NCBI RefSeq assembly: GCF_017355985.1
Contig: NZ_JAFIQU010000003.1
Span: 293,884 to 357,883, forward strand
Direction of reading: 5' to 3'
DNA length: 64,000 bases
Source: Arenibaculum pallidiluteum
GTDB lineage: Bacteria; Pseudomonadota; Alphaproteobacteria; Azospirillales; Azospirillaceae
Shown: piece by piece, positions 10,177-21,938 of the stretch
How the letters are laid out: every line of letters starts with the position of its first letter
How positions within the stretch are numbered: position 1 is the first letter of the stretch
Program-made: the position numbers and the translations under genes
The notes under the pieces: model-generated
Databases searched by the model: none
What the model saw: the letters and a program-made list of their open reading frames with translations, nothing else
Told to the model about the DNA's origin: nothing

Positions 10177-10671
10177 ATGCGACAGCCCCTGTCAGAGATG
10201 GCCGACCCCAAGCTGCGGCGTCTGCTGCTCTGGTGGGAGGCGGCGCGGCGCGGGCGGGACATGCCGACGCGCGCGGACCTGGATCCGGCCGACCTGCGCG
10301 ATATTCTGCCGAACCTGATGCTCGTCGACATCGCGGACACACCCGAGAGCCGGTTCGTCTACCGGCTCGTGGGGACCCACATCGATGCCAGCCTGGGGGT
10401 GTCGGTCACCGGACGGTCGGTACAGGAGCTGCCCTTCGGCGGGGAGGCGCGGAACGACATCCTGGAGCAGTACGAGCAGACCTGCCGTGAGCGCCAGCCG
10501 ATCTTCTGCACCCACGGCTACGATACGACGGAGAGCCGTCACGTCGAGTACGGCCGAATCCTCGCCCCGATGTCGCGCCACGGCTCGGGGCTCGACATGC
10601 TGGTCGGCGCGGTGGTCTTCACGATCAGCCACATCAATCTCGGCCTTCCAAGGCAGGTCCTGACCGCGTGA
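10177..10671 (+). CDS. PAS_5-type PAS domain protein
   Basis: This 164-residue single-domain protein resembles the alphaproteobacterial PAS_5 family (Pfam PF07310). It starts with the helical KLRRLLLWWEAARRG and continues with the characteristic LPNLMLVDI and FVYRLVGTHID segments. The ATG at 10177 follows GGGAGGA at 10164-10170, which rejects longer frames upstream. No output domain is present, so it may be a stand-alone sensor or act through protein contacts. It lies downstream of the hybrid kinase, but 241 bp separate them and an operon is not clear. Confidence 0.8.
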   Translation: MRQPLSEMADPKLRRLLLWWEAARRGRDMPTRADLDPADLRDILPNLMLVDIADTPESRFVYRLVGTHIDASLGVSVTGRSVQELPFGGEARNDILEQYEQTCRERQPIFCTHGYDTTESRHVEYGRILAPMSRHGSGLDMLVGAVVFTISHINLGLPRQVLTA

Positions 10672-10722
10672 AGGGGCGCGCCGCTACGGCGCGGCGATGG
10701 CCCTTTTCAGTCATTCCCGCCG

Positions 10723-11634
10723 TCAGCGGCGCACTTGCCCCGGTCCCGCGGATCTGGAGGCGATGAGCTGATCGATGTTCTCGAGGAAGGACTTCAGGAC
10801 CGGGGAGGGGTTGTCCGCCCGATAGCCGGCAGCGATCTCGATGACGGGCGCATTGCCCCGGAGCGGCCTGCTGACCACGGACGGGGGCAGAAGACGCTCG
10901 ACATAGGCCGGCAGGAGCGTAACGCCGCCCGTGGACGCGACGAGCGAGATCCCAGTCGCGAAACCGTCGAGAAAATGCGTGGGCGACACGACGATCCCGC
11001 GATCGCGGAGGTACCGATCGACGATCCGCCGCAGCACGTGCGGCGTGTCCGAGTATCCGATGAACGCATGAGGGTCCAGGTCCTTCGGATCGATCTCGGA
11101 CCGGGACGTCAGCGGATGCTCGCTGGGCAGGATCGCGACGATCGGCTCGACGGCGATGACTTTGTAGCTCACGTCCGGCTGAGGTTCGATCCGGGAGAAG
11201 CCGAGGTCGCTCTCCCCACGCTGCACGGCCTCGGCCACATGCGGCGAGAAATCGCTCGAGACCCTCAGGTCGATGTCCTTCAGCTGGTCCCGGAGGACGC
11301 GGGTGACGTGCGGCAGCCACTCCACCTCCTGTCCCGTCAGAAAGCCGACGGAGAAGCTGGCTTTCGGAGGGCGGGCAGCCCTCCTCGCTGCCGCGATCGC
11401 CTCGGCTGCCTGGTTCAATGTCAGGCGCGCGTGGTCAAGGAACGCACGGCCCGCCGGCGTGAGTTCGACACCGCGTGAGCTGCGGATGAAGAGCTGCGCG
11501 CCGACCTCCAGCTCCAGATCGCGGAGCTGACGGCTCAGCGATGGCTGCGCCGTGTGCAGACGCTTCTCGGCCGCTACCGAGAGGCTCCCTTCCTCGGCAA
11601 CTGCGACGAAGTACTTGAGGTGCCGAAGCTCCAT
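10723..11634 (-). CDS. LysR-family transcriptional regulator
   Basis: This 303-residue protein has an N-terminal winged HTH (MELRHLKYFVAVAEEGSLS, AAEKRLHTAQPSLSRQ) and a two-lobed LysR substrate domain (about 90-295). It is divergent from the aldehyde dehydrogenase gene at 11806. The intergenic region carries matching TGGCAGA arms in inverted orientation. It is therefore the probable activator of the dehydrogenase, responding to an aldehyde or its precursor. The ligand is unknown. Confidence 0.92.
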   Translation of the reverse strand: MELRHLKYFVAVAEEGSLSVAAEKRLHTAQPSLSRQLRDLELEVGAQLFIRSSRGVELTPAGRAFLDHARLTLNQAAEAIAAARRAARPPKASFSVGFLTGQEVEWLPHVTRVLRDQLKDIDLRVSSDFSPHVAEAVQRGESDLGFSRIEPQPDVSYKVIAVEPIVAILPSEHPLTSRSEIDPKDLDPHAFIGYSDTPHVLRRIVDRYLRDRGIVVSPTHFLDGFATGISLVASTGGVTLLPAYVERLLPPSVVSRPLRGNAPVIEIAAGYRADNPSPVLKSFLENIDQLIASRSAGPGQVRR

Positions 11635-11656
11635 GGCGCGGCGATGCCTCCGAGGT

Positions 11657-11737
11657 ATGGCAGATACATAAACAAAGTCCTTCGAAAGAGCAACGGGGCC
11701 GCGTAGCTAGAAGGGGCCGCACGAGGATGTCTGCCAT
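11657..11737. promoter_or_regulatory. Candidate LysR binding arms upstream of aldehyde dehydrogenase
   Basis: ATGGCAGA (11657-11664) and its inverted copy TCTGCCAT (11730-11737) flank 65 bp in the divergent gap between the LysR gene and the dehydrogenase gene. The distance is long for one LysR site but could join by looping. This is an inference from symmetry and position. Confidence 0.3.
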
Positions 11738-11805
11738 CCAGGTATGGGCGGGCTCGAAGCCCGCTGACCGGCGGCGCGGATGAACCGTTTCTCGGGAGGT
11801 GTACC

Positions 11806-13353
11806 ATGCACCCCAGCAGTGGGAATGCCGCACGCGTGACGAACGCCCCTCGCGACGCCGAGGCGCAGGAGACCGGCGCGACGCGCCGCGCATCAAGCCG
11901 CCGTTCCAGCCATGGAGTTCCCGCATCGGTCGCTGGCTTCAATCTGCTCATCGACGGCGTCGAGCGTGCCGGTTCGACCGGGGAAAGCGAGGCCGTGCTC
12001 GACCCCGCGACCGGAGAGGAGATCGGCCGCGTCGCCTTCGCATCGCTGGACGATCTCGATGACGCGATCGCCGCCGCCTCCAGCGGGCTGCGCCAATGGC
12101 GGGCGACGCCGCCGTGGGAGCGCGGCCGCATCCTGAAGAAGGCCGCCGACATCCTGCGCGCGGACCTGGAATCCGCGGCGCTTGCGATGACGCGCGAGCA
12201 GGGAAAGCCGCTGCCCGAGGCCCGGACGGAGGTTGAGCGCTCAGCCGATTTCCTCGAATGGGGCGGCGAGCAAGCCCGGCGTCTCTCGGACCGCGTCATA
12301 GCCGGGCGCGCATCGGGAAGCCGGATCGAGGTGCAGAACCATCCGACCGGCGTGGTGGCGGCCTTCACGCCGTGGAACTTCCCGATGGCGCTTGCCGCCA
12401 AGAAGTTCGCCGGCGCTCTAGGCGCGGGGTGCTCGATCATCTGCAAGCCGTCGCAGGAGACACCGGGCTCCGTGCTGGTGATGGCCAGGGCCTTGCTCGA
12501 GGCGGGCGTCACGCCGGCCGCGATCGCCGTCGTCTTCGGCCACGCGAACCAGGTCTCCGACCACCTCATTGCGTCGCGCGAGGTCGCTAAGATCACCTTC
12601 ACCGGATCCATCCCGATCGGCAAGCGCCTGGCCGCGGCCGCAGGCGCCGTGGTCAAGCCGGTCACGATGGAGCTGGGCGGTCATGCGCCGGTGATCGTGT
12701 GCGCCGACGTGGACCCCGAGCGGGCCGCCGACATGCTGGTGCGCGCGAAGTTCACCAATGCCGGGCAGATATGCCTGTGCCCGTCGCGCTTCTTCGTCGA
12801 GGAGCCGATCCGGGAGCGGTTCACCGCGCGCTTCGTCGCGCAGGCAAAGGCCTTGCGGGTCGGGGCCGGGGCCGACCCGGCGACCGAGATGGGGCCGCTC
12901 GCGAATGCCCGCCGCCTCGAGGCGATCACGCGGATGGTCGAGGATGCGCGCGATCGCGGAGCCACGGTGCTTGCGGGCGGCGAGCGCATCGGCGATCGCG
13001 GGTTCTTCTATGCGCCGACCGTGCTCGCGGACGTGCCCGCGGACGCGGAGATCCTGCACGAGGAGCCGTTCGGCCCGGTGGCACCGATCCTCCCGTTCAC
13101 CGAAGAGGCCGCCATGCTCGCGGAAGCCAACGGTCTCGAGTTCGGGCTCGCGTCCTACGTCGTCACCGATGACGTCAGGCGCCAGCAGCGGCTGACGGCA
13201 GCGCTGGAGTACGGCGTGGTCGGCGTGAACGGTGCCCTGACGCACAACCCGGAGGCTCCGCTGGGCGGCTGGAAGGAAAGCGGCATCGACACCGAGGGCG
13301 GCATCGAGATCCTCGAGCCGTACCTGCGCACCAAGCACGTCAGCATCCAGTAG
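11806..13353 (+). CDS. NAD(P)-dependent aldehyde dehydrogenase (succinate-semialdehyde type)
   Basis: This 515-residue ALDH resembles GabD-type enzymes. The Asn motif TPWNFP, the general base in MELGGHAP, the catalytic Cys323 in GQIC and the C-terminal EEPFGPVAPI and LGGWKESG motifs are all present. The first 40 residues are a low-complexity leader not seen in most homologues. An in-frame start further in is possible, but GGGAGGT directly precedes the ATG at 11806. It oxidises an aldehyde to an acid, and substrate specificity is inferred only from family resemblance. Confidence 0.9.
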   Translation: MHPSSGNAARVTNAPRDAEAQETGATRRASSRRSSHGVPASVAGFNLLIDGVERAGSTGESEAVLDPATGEEIGRVAFASLDDLDDAIAAASSGLRQWRATPPWERGRILKKAADILRADLESAALAMTREQGKPLPEARTEVERSADFLEWGGEQARRLSDRVIAGRASGSRIEVQNHPTGVVAAFTPWNFPMALAAKKFAGALGAGCSIICKPSQETPGSVLVMARALLEAGVTPAAIAVVFGHANQVSDHLIASREVAKITFTGSIPIGKRLAAAAGAVVKPVTMELGGHAPVIVCADVDPERAADMLVRAKFTNAGQICLCPSRFFVEEPIRERFTARFVAQAKALRVGAGADPATEMGPLANARRLEAITRMVEDARDRGATVLAGGERIGDRGFFYAPTVLADVPADAEILHEEPFGPVAPILPFTEEAAMLAEANGLEFGLASYVVTDDVRRQQRLTAALEYGVVGVNGALTHNPEAPLGGWKESGIDTEGGIEILEPYLRTKHVSIQ

Positions 13354-13413
13354 CGCGCGATAGCGCCGCCGGCGCCCGCGCTGCCGCTCCGTCACCGGGA
13401 GGTGCAGATCATC

Positions 13414-13896
13414 ATGCTCGAAGATCCCTTCACGCCGCTCTCGTTCATCGCGGGACCTGCGATCCTGACCAACGCCTGCGCCATCCTGCAGAACGGCGCG
13501 ACCACGCGCTACAGCCTTGCCATCACGCAATGGCGCGAGTTCCGTGCCTCGCTGGGGGACGGCGACGGCAGGCTGGCTCTGCAGTATGCCGCTCCCGAAG
13601 CGGCGGTGGCGATCGCCGAGCGGCGCGTGCGCCTGCAGCTGCGCGGGCTAGGCTTCCTGAATGCGGCGGTGGCGCTGTTCGCTGCGACCACCGTCCTCGG
13701 CCTCGGTGGCGCCCTCCTGGTCCAGCTCGGGGAGATCCCGGCCGCGCCGGTCGGCCTCGCCATGGCGATCGCCGCCGGCCTTGCCTTCCTGTTCCTGCTC
13801 GCCGCCAGCACGAGCTTCTTCCGCGAGGGGGCATGCGGCCGTGCGTTGCTCCGCCTGCACCGGGGCGCCGACACGCCCGCCGGCCATGCAGCCTGA
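13414..13896 (+). CDS. Small membrane protein, DUF2721-like
   Basis: This 160-residue protein begins with a conserved-looking segment (PLSFIAGPAILTNACAILQN) and has two later hydrophobic helices (about residues 78-105 and 110-132). The architecture and N-terminal motif recall DUF2721 integral membrane proteins; no function is known. The ATG at 13414 is preferred because GGGAGG (13397-13402) sits 11 bp upstream; the GTG at 13402 overlaps that site. It is 60 bp after the aldehyde dehydrogenase and may share its transcript. Confidence 0.65.
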   Translation: MLEDPFTPLSFIAGPAILTNACAILQNGATTRYSLAITQWREFRASLGDGDGRLALQYAAPEAAVAIAERRVRLQLRGLGFLNAAVALFAATTVLGLGGALLVQLGEIPAAPVGLAMAIAAGLAFLFLLAASTSFFREGACGRALLRLHRGADTPAGHAA

Positions 13897-14237
13897 ACGC
13901 GTAACGCCGCCGAGCCCGGACGACTCTCCGTCGTTCGGCGCGAGCTTCGTCGACGGCGCGACGCGGAAGGCGCGAAGGCCGCAGGGGGCCATGTCCTCGC
14001 CCATGACGGGGCCGTGGCCGGGCCACTCGGGCTGGAGAAGTCGAGGGCCCTGACCGGCCCGGCAAACGACCTCGGCGCCGCTGGCGACATGGTGGACCGA
14101 GATCTCGCGCTTGAGCGGAGCGCATCGAGCTAGCAGCCCGCGGAACAACTCGAAGTTCGGAAACCGGCCCCAGGGGGCGGCCGGATGTGAGGCGACGTGC
14201 CCCCGCCATGACCACCACCAGAAGCAAGGAGAGACCG
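13897..14237. other. 341-bp gap with a coding-like minus-strand stretch
   Basis: No intact gene is supported here. On the minus strand from about 14190 down to 13915 one frame stays open, with G or C at nearly all third codon positions. It contains protein-like runs such as PNFELFRGLLARC and REISVHHVASGAEVV. It has no clear start site and no family I can name. It may be the remains of a gene. Confidence 0.35.
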
Positions 14238-14990
14238 ATGACCACCATTTCGATCGTGACCGGCGGCAGCCGTGGCCTCGGCCGGAACACCGCCATCAGC
14301 ATCGCGCGCCACGGCGGAGACGTCCTTCTCACCTATCGCGGCGGCGCGGCCGAGGCGCGGGCCGTCGTGGCCGAGATCGAAGCGCTCGGGCGCAGGGCGG
14401 CGGCGCTGCAGCTCGATGTCGGGGACATCTCGGGCTTTCCCGCCTTCGTCGAAAGCGTCCGCGCGACGCTCGTGTCCTGGGGCGCCAGCAGCTTCGACCA
14501 TCTCGTCAACAATGCCGGCCATGGCGAGATGGCGCCCTTCGCCGAGACGACCGAGGCCCAGTTCGACCTGCTGTTCAACGTCCACGTCAAGGGCGTGTTC
14601 TTCCTGACCCAGGCGCTGCTGCCGCTGCTCGCCGACGGTGGCCGCATCGTGAACTTCTCCTCGGGGCTCACGCGCGTCTCCTACCCGGGCTTCTCGGCCT
14701 ATTCGGCCGCCAAGGGCGCCGTCGAAATCCTGACGCTCTACTTGGCCAAGGAGCTCGGCCGCCGCGGCATCACCGTCAATGCGATCGCGCCGGGTGCGAT
14801 CGAGACGGACTTCCTGGGCGGCGCCGTGCGCGACACGCCGGCCTACAACGAGGCCTTCGCCGCCATGATCGCGCTCGGCCGCGTCGGGGTGCCCGACGAC
14901 ATCGGTCCCGCGATCGCAAGCCTGCTCGGCCCCGAAAACCGGTGGATCACGGCGCAGCGCATCGAGGTGTCCGGGGGACAGAACATCTGA
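14238..14990 (+). CDS. Short-chain dehydrogenase/reductase (SDR)
   Basis: This 250-residue classical SDR has the cofactor loop TGGSRGLGR at the N-terminus, the NNAG motif, a catalytic Ser in NFSSGLTR, YSAAKGA for the Tyr-Lys pair and a C-terminal NRWITAQRIEVSGG. It is an NAD(P)-dependent oxidoreductase of unknown substrate. The ATG at 14238 is chosen because AAGGAGAG lies just upstream and the Rossmann strand starts there. It shares 50-60% of its visible motifs with the SDR at 33832, so the two are related within the window. Confidence 0.9.
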   Translation: MTTISIVTGGSRGLGRNTAISIARHGGDVLLTYRGGAAEARAVVAEIEALGRRAAALQLDVGDISGFPAFVESVRATLVSWGASSFDHLVNNAGHGEMAPFAETTEAQFDLLFNVHVKGVFFLTQALLPLLADGGRIVNFSSGLTRVSYPGFSAYSAAKGAVEILTLYLAKELGRRGITVNAIAPGAIETDFLGGAVRDTPAYNEAFAAMIALGRVGVPDDIGPAIASLLGPENRWITAQRIEVSGGQNI

Positions 14991-15012
14991 CCGCCCCGGC
15001 AAAGGGCCCACG

Positions 15013-15061
15013 GCAGACCGGGCCGAGGGGCCGCAAACGGCCGGGCCGCACCGCGGTCTGC
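15013..15061. other. Inverted repeat between SDR and DJ-1/PfpI genes
   Basis: GCAGACCG (15013-15020) and CGGTCTGC (15054-15061) can pair around a GC-rich interior that itself contains GGCCG-CAAA-CGGCC. It could be a terminator-like or processing hairpin. No T-run follows. Confidence 0.35.
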
Positions 15062-15144
15062 TCGCAGCGCCGGTGCGGCCTCGGCCGATCCCGAACCCGA
15101 CCGGATGGCGAAGAGCCATCCCGTCACTGCACAGGAGAAGGAAG

Positions 15145-15840
15145 ATGACCAAGGTCCTGATCGTTCTTTCCGCGGCGGACAGGTGGACGCGTGCGGACGG
15201 CTCGACGACCGAAAGCGGCGTCTGGGCCGAGGAGTTCATCGTGATGGACGAGAAGTTGGTCGCCGCCGGCTTCCAAATCGACCTGGCCACGCCGGGAGGC
15301 GTCGCGCCCACGATCGACGCCCGCAGCCTGAGCCCGAAGATCATCGGCCAGGAGCATGCGGACCATTACCGCGACTATCTCGCCAGGAACGGGGAGCGGC
15401 TGAGAAAGCCGCTGATTCTCTCTGACGTCGATGCGAGCCTGTACGATGCGATTGTCGTTCCCGGCGGCCACGGGCCGGTCGAGGACCTGTACAAGGATCC
15501 CGACATGGGGCGGATCCTCGTCCAGGCCAGCCAGGCCTCGAAGGTGATCGCCTCGGTCTGCCACGGCCCCGCCGCGTTCCTGGCCGCCGAGGACGACAAC
15601 GGCCGGTGGCCCTTCGCCGGGCGCAGGATGACCGCGTTCAGCGACGAGGAGGAGGAGGATTTCGGCACCGCGGCGGTTTCGTCGTGGCTCCTGGCCGACA
15701 GCCTGCGCAAGCGCGGCGCCGTCTACGAGAAGGGGCCGAATTGGGGCGCCTTCATCGTGAAGGACGGCAACCTCCTGACCGGACAGAACCCGGCATCGAC
15801 GGCCATGCTGGCTGACGCGGTCATCGAGGCGCTGCGCTAG
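15145..15840 (+). CDS. DJ-1/PfpI-family protein (class I amidotransferase-like)
   Basis: This 231-residue protein has the DJ-1/PfpI fold with the nucleophile elbow ASVCHGPAA carrying the conserved Cys and adjacent His. VVPGGHGPVEDL and the N-terminal VLIVLSAADRW resemble Hsp31/HchA-like glyoxalase III or deglycase proteins. Members detoxify methylglyoxal or act as chaperones; the exact role here is unknown. GGAGAAGGAAG precedes the ATG. It follows the SDR in the same direction, so the two could form a carbonyl-stress unit. Confidence 0.85.
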   Translation: MTKVLIVLSAADRWTRADGSTTESGVWAEEFIVMDEKLVAAGFQIDLATPGGVAPTIDARSLSPKIIGQEHADHYRDYLARNGERLRKPLILSDVDASLYDAIVVPGGHGPVEDLYKDPDMGRILVQASQASKVIASVCHGPAAFLAAEDDNGRWPFAGRRMTAFSDEEEEDFGTAAVSSWLLADSLRKRGAVYEKGPNWGAFIVKDGNLLTGQNPASTAMLADAVIEALR

Positions 15841-15917
15841 TGAAGGAACCGACGGAAGGCGTCCGGTCCGGCCAGTTCTTGCCGGGCCGGGCTGCTTTCC
15901 GAATTTCGGAGCCGAGT

Positions 15918-15991
15918 TGGTTGGGGGACTAGGATTCGAACCTAGGCTGGCGGAGTCAGAGTCCGCTGTCCTACCGCTAGACGATCCCCCA
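15918..15991 (-). tRNA. tRNA-Gln (anticodon CUG)
   Basis: A full cloverleaf can be read on the minus strand: acceptor TGGGGGA/TCCCCCA, D arm GTCT/GGAC, anticodon stem GCGGA/TCCGC with loop CTCTGAC (anticodon CTG, codon CAG), and T arm CTAGG-TTCGAAT-CCTAG. The CCA end is encoded (15918-15920). The discriminator base reads A, whereas G is usual in many bacterial tRNA-Gln. A sigma70-like promoter lies 47 bp upstream. Confidence 0.92.
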
Positions 15992-16037
15992 CCAGGGATC
16001 GGGGCGCCGGCGTGCCGTGCCCCGCGTCGGGAGCGCT

Positions 16038-16066
16038 GATGTAGCACCAGGGGCGTCTCGGCTCAA
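16038..16066 (-). promoter_or_regulatory. Sigma70-type promoter of tRNA-Gln
   Basis: On the minus strand TTGAGC (16061-16066) and TACATC (16038-16043) are separated by exactly 17 bp and lie upstream of the tRNA start at 15991. Both boxes match the sigma70 consensus at most positions. Confidence 0.6.
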
Positions 16067-16160
16067 GCCCCTTCGCGCGGATTTTTCGCGCGCCGTGAAG
16101 AGGCACCCGATACGCGAACTTTCCAGCGCGGTGCCGGTTGGGTACCATGATATTTATAGG

Positions 16161-17324
16161 ATGGGACCGGCCTTCGCCGACCCGGAGGGTGAACGGCACG
16201 TGGATTACGCGGCGTCGCTTGCGCAGGACGGAGCCGGGCGTACGGCTGAGGCCGCCGCCGGGGCCCCCGCGCAGGCACCGGACCGCACCCCGGACACGAC
16301 GCGCCGCGGGGTTGCTGGCCGGGCAGCCGATTCTCCGGTCCAGAGTTCCCGTCAAGCGGTTCCGCAGCCGGTGGTCGCGGCGCTCGATCTCGGCACCAAC
16401 AACTGCCGCCTGCTGATCGCGCGCCCCGCGCGCAGCGGCTTCCACGTGATCGATGCCTTCTCGCGGATCGTCCGGCTCGGCGAGGGGATGACCCGTTCCC
16501 AGGCACTGTCGGACGCGGCCATGGACCGGGCGATGTCGGCCCTGCGCGTCTGCGCGGTCAAGCTGCGGCGCCGCGGCGTCACGGCGCTGCGGGCCGTCGC
16601 GACGGAGGCATGCCGCCGGGCCGTCAACTGCGCCGATTTCGTTGCCAGGGTCGAGCGCGACACCGGCATCGCCATCGAGGTGATCTCGCCGGCCGAGGAG
16701 GCGCGGCTGGCTCTGGCCGGCTGCGCACCGCTGCTCGATCCCGCGGTGCCCCGCGCGCTGGTCTTCGATATCGGCGGCGGCTCGACCGAGCTGATGTGGC
16801 TCGACGTCGACGCCGCGACGGGCCGACCCCGGCTGATCGACCAAGTCTCCATCCCCAAGGGCGTGGTCACACTGGCGGAGAATTTCGGCGGCGAGATCGT
16901 CACGCGCGACGTCTATGCCGCCATGGTGCGCGACGTGGCCGAGGCGATCGCCCCGTTCGAGGCGCGCAATGGCATCCGCGCCGCGGCCGAGCAGCGCCGC
17001 CTCCAGCTCCTGGGGACGTCCGGGACCGTCACCACCCTGGCCGGCATCCATATGGGCCTTCGCCGCTACGAGCGGGCGCTGGTCGACGGCTCCGTCCTCG
17101 ACGTTTCGGAGGCGCTGGCGGTGATCCGGCGCCTGCTGACCCTGGATTTCGCCGGGCGCGCCGCGCAGCCCTGCGTCGGGCCCGACCGCGCCGACCTCGT
17201 GCTCGCAGGGTGCAGCGTCTTCGAGGCCATGGTCGAGGCATGGCCGGTCGATAGGCTGCGCATCGCCGACCGCGGCCTGCGCGAGGGGATCCTTCTGGAC
17301 CTGATCGCCGCCGGCGATGCCTGA
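16161..17324 (+). CDS. Ppx/GppA-family exopolyphosphatase/pppGpp phosphohydrolase
   Basis: This 387-residue protein has a poorly conserved leader of about 70 residues followed by an actin-like ASKHA phosphatase domain. Family marks are ALDLGTNNCRLLIA, the phosphate-loop FDIGGGSTELMW and LLGTSGTVTTLAG. It lacks the C-terminal HD-like domain of long Ppx proteins, which fits the short GppA-like form. It likely hydrolyses polyphosphate or pppGpp. The start is uncertain: ATG 16161 has no ribosome site and sits at an AT-rich TATTTATA; GTG 16200 has GGAGG 11 bp upstream. It lies just before rlmE. Confidence 0.85.
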   Translation: MGPAFADPEGERHVDYAASLAQDGAGRTAEAAAGAPAQAPDRTPDTTRRGVAGRAADSPVQSSRQAVPQPVVAALDLGTNNCRLLIARPARSGFHVIDAFSRIVRLGEGMTRSQALSDAAMDRAMSALRVCAVKLRRRGVTALRAVATEACRRAVNCADFVARVERDTGIAIEVISPAEEARLALAGCAPLLDPAVPRALVFDIGGGSTELMWLDVDAATGRPRLIDQVSIPKGVVTLAENFGGEIVTRDVYAAMVRDVAEAIAPFEARNGIRAAAEQRRLQLLGTSGTVTTLAGIHMGLRRYERALVDGSVLDVSEALAVIRRLLTLDFAGRAAQPCVGPDRADLVLAGCSVFEAMVEAWPVDRLRIADRGLREGILLDLIAAGDA

Positions 17325-17343
17325 GGGTCACGGCGGCACGTGA

Positions 17344-20459
<3,116 letters not shown>

Positions 20460-20627
20460 GGCGCCAACCTAGAACGCCGCGCCCCCCGGCGGAAGGCCGG
20501 CATCGACCCGTGGCGGAAGGCGCGCCGCAACCTGCGGCGGGTTCGCCGGTTGCTGACGGGGCCGCGCGGATCCGCTATGGAGCGTCATCCCGGACCCGCG
20601 GGGGCCGGACGAGCGACAGGACCCCTC

Positions 20628-21935
20628 ATGCACCCGGGCGCCCGCCTGCAAGCCTCCATCGAGCTGCTCGACGAGATCGACCGCACGCCGCGGCCGGCCG
20701 ATGCCGTGATCTCCGCCTTCTTCCGCGCCCGCCGCTTCATCGGCTCCAAGGACCGTTCGGCCGTCGCCGAGCTCGTTTACGGGATCCTGCGCCGGCACGC
20801 GCGCCTGGCGTGGTGGATCGCCCGCGCCGGTCACGCGGGTTCCGACGGCCGGTCCCGGATTATAGCCGACGAGGTGCTGGTCCGCGGCCTGCGCGGGGCC
20901 GAGCTCGCCCGCCTGTTCGATGGCGGAAAATTCTCTCCGGCGCCGCTGTCCGAGACGGAATGGACCCTCGCCAAGGCGTTGTACGGCCACACGCTGGAGC
21001 ATCCGGAGATGCCCGAGGCGATGGCTGTGGAATGCCCGGACTGGGCCGAGGCGCCGATGCGCCGGGCCCTGGGGCCGCGGTTCCTCCGCGAGATGGAAGC
21101 GCTGCTGCAGCCGGCGCCGCTGGACCTGCGCGTGAACCCCATCCGCGGCACGCGCGAGGAGGCGCTTGCCGCGCTGCGGGGCATCGGCATCCGCTGCGAG
21201 CCCACGCGCTGGTCCCCCCTCGGCATCCGGGTCCAGGGGCGGCCGCCGCTCGCCGCGACGGAGGCGTTCCGCACCGGGTTGGTGGAGATCCAGGACGAGG
21301 GATCCCAGCTCGTCACCTTCGTGTGCGACGCCAAGCCGGGCCAGCAGGTCGTCGATTTCTGCTCGGGCGCCGGCGGAAAGGCGCTGGCCCTCGGCGCGGC
21401 CATGCGCGGCACCGGGCGGCTGATCGCCTGCGACGTGCTGGAGCGCCGGCTCGAGCGGGCGGCCGAGCGCTTCCGACGCGCGGGTCTGCACAATATCGAG
21501 ACGCGGGCGCTTTCGTCCGAGCGAGACCCCTGGGTGAAGCGGCACAAGCTTCGCTTCGACTGCGTGCTGGTCGACGCGCCCTGCACCGGCACCGGCACCT
21601 GGCGCCGGAACCCCGACAGCAAATGGCGGCCGCTCGGCCCTGGCCTCTCGGAGCTGGTACCGATCCAGGCCGAGATCCTGGACAGCGCAGCGCGGCTCGT
21701 GCGGCCGGGCGGGCGGCTGGTCTATGCGACCTGTTCCATGCTGCCCGACGAGAACGAGGACCAGGTGGCCCGCTTCGCCGAGACCCACCCCGAGTTCGAG
21801 GTGGTTCCCCTGCCGGAGGTCTGGGCGGCGGCGCTGGGCTCGGCAGCCCCTTGCGACGGGCCCTATCTGAGCCTCAGCCCTGCGCGGCACGACACCGACG
21901 GGTTCTTCGCGGCCGCGCTGCGGCGCCGGGCCTGA
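20628..21935 (+). CDS. RsmB/Sun-family RNA (cytosine-C5)-methyltransferase
   Basis: This 435-residue protein has an N-terminal helical region and a C-terminal RCMT domain. The two conserved cysteines are visible, Cys319 in DAPCTGTGTWRRNPD and Cys369 in ATCSMLPDENEDQV. The SAM site VVDFCSGAGGKAL is intact. It adds a methyl group to C5 of cytosine in rRNA or tRNA. It lacks the clear NusB-like domain length of E. coli RsmB, so the target site is uncertain. It is followed by two acetyltransferase genes with almost no gap. Confidence 0.9.
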   Translation: MHPGARLQASIELLDEIDRTPRPADAVISAFFRARRFIGSKDRSAVAELVYGILRRHARLAWWIARAGHAGSDGRSRIIADEVLVRGLRGAELARLFDGGKFSPAPLSETEWTLAKALYGHTLEHPEMPEAMAVECPDWAEAPMRRALGPRFLREMEALLQPAPLDLRVNPIRGTREEALAALRGIGIRCEPTRWSPLGIRVQGRPPLAATEAFRTGLVEIQDEGSQLVTFVCDAKPGQQVVDFCSGAGGKALALGAAMRGTGRLIACDVLERRLERAAERFRRAGLHNIETRALSSERDPWVKRHKLRFDCVLVDAPCTGTGTWRRNPDSKWRPLGPGLSELVPIQAEILDSAARLVRPGGRLVYATCSMLPDENEDQVARFAETHPEFEVVPLPEVWAAALGSAAPCDGPYLSLSPARHDTDGFFAAALRRRA

Positions 21936-21938
21936 GCC

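Noticed and set aside
7398-10340. 980-codon open frame on the minus strand across the hybrid kinase
   Set aside because: It is antisense to a gene with clear kinase and receiver motifs; long antisense frames are common in DNA this GC-rich.
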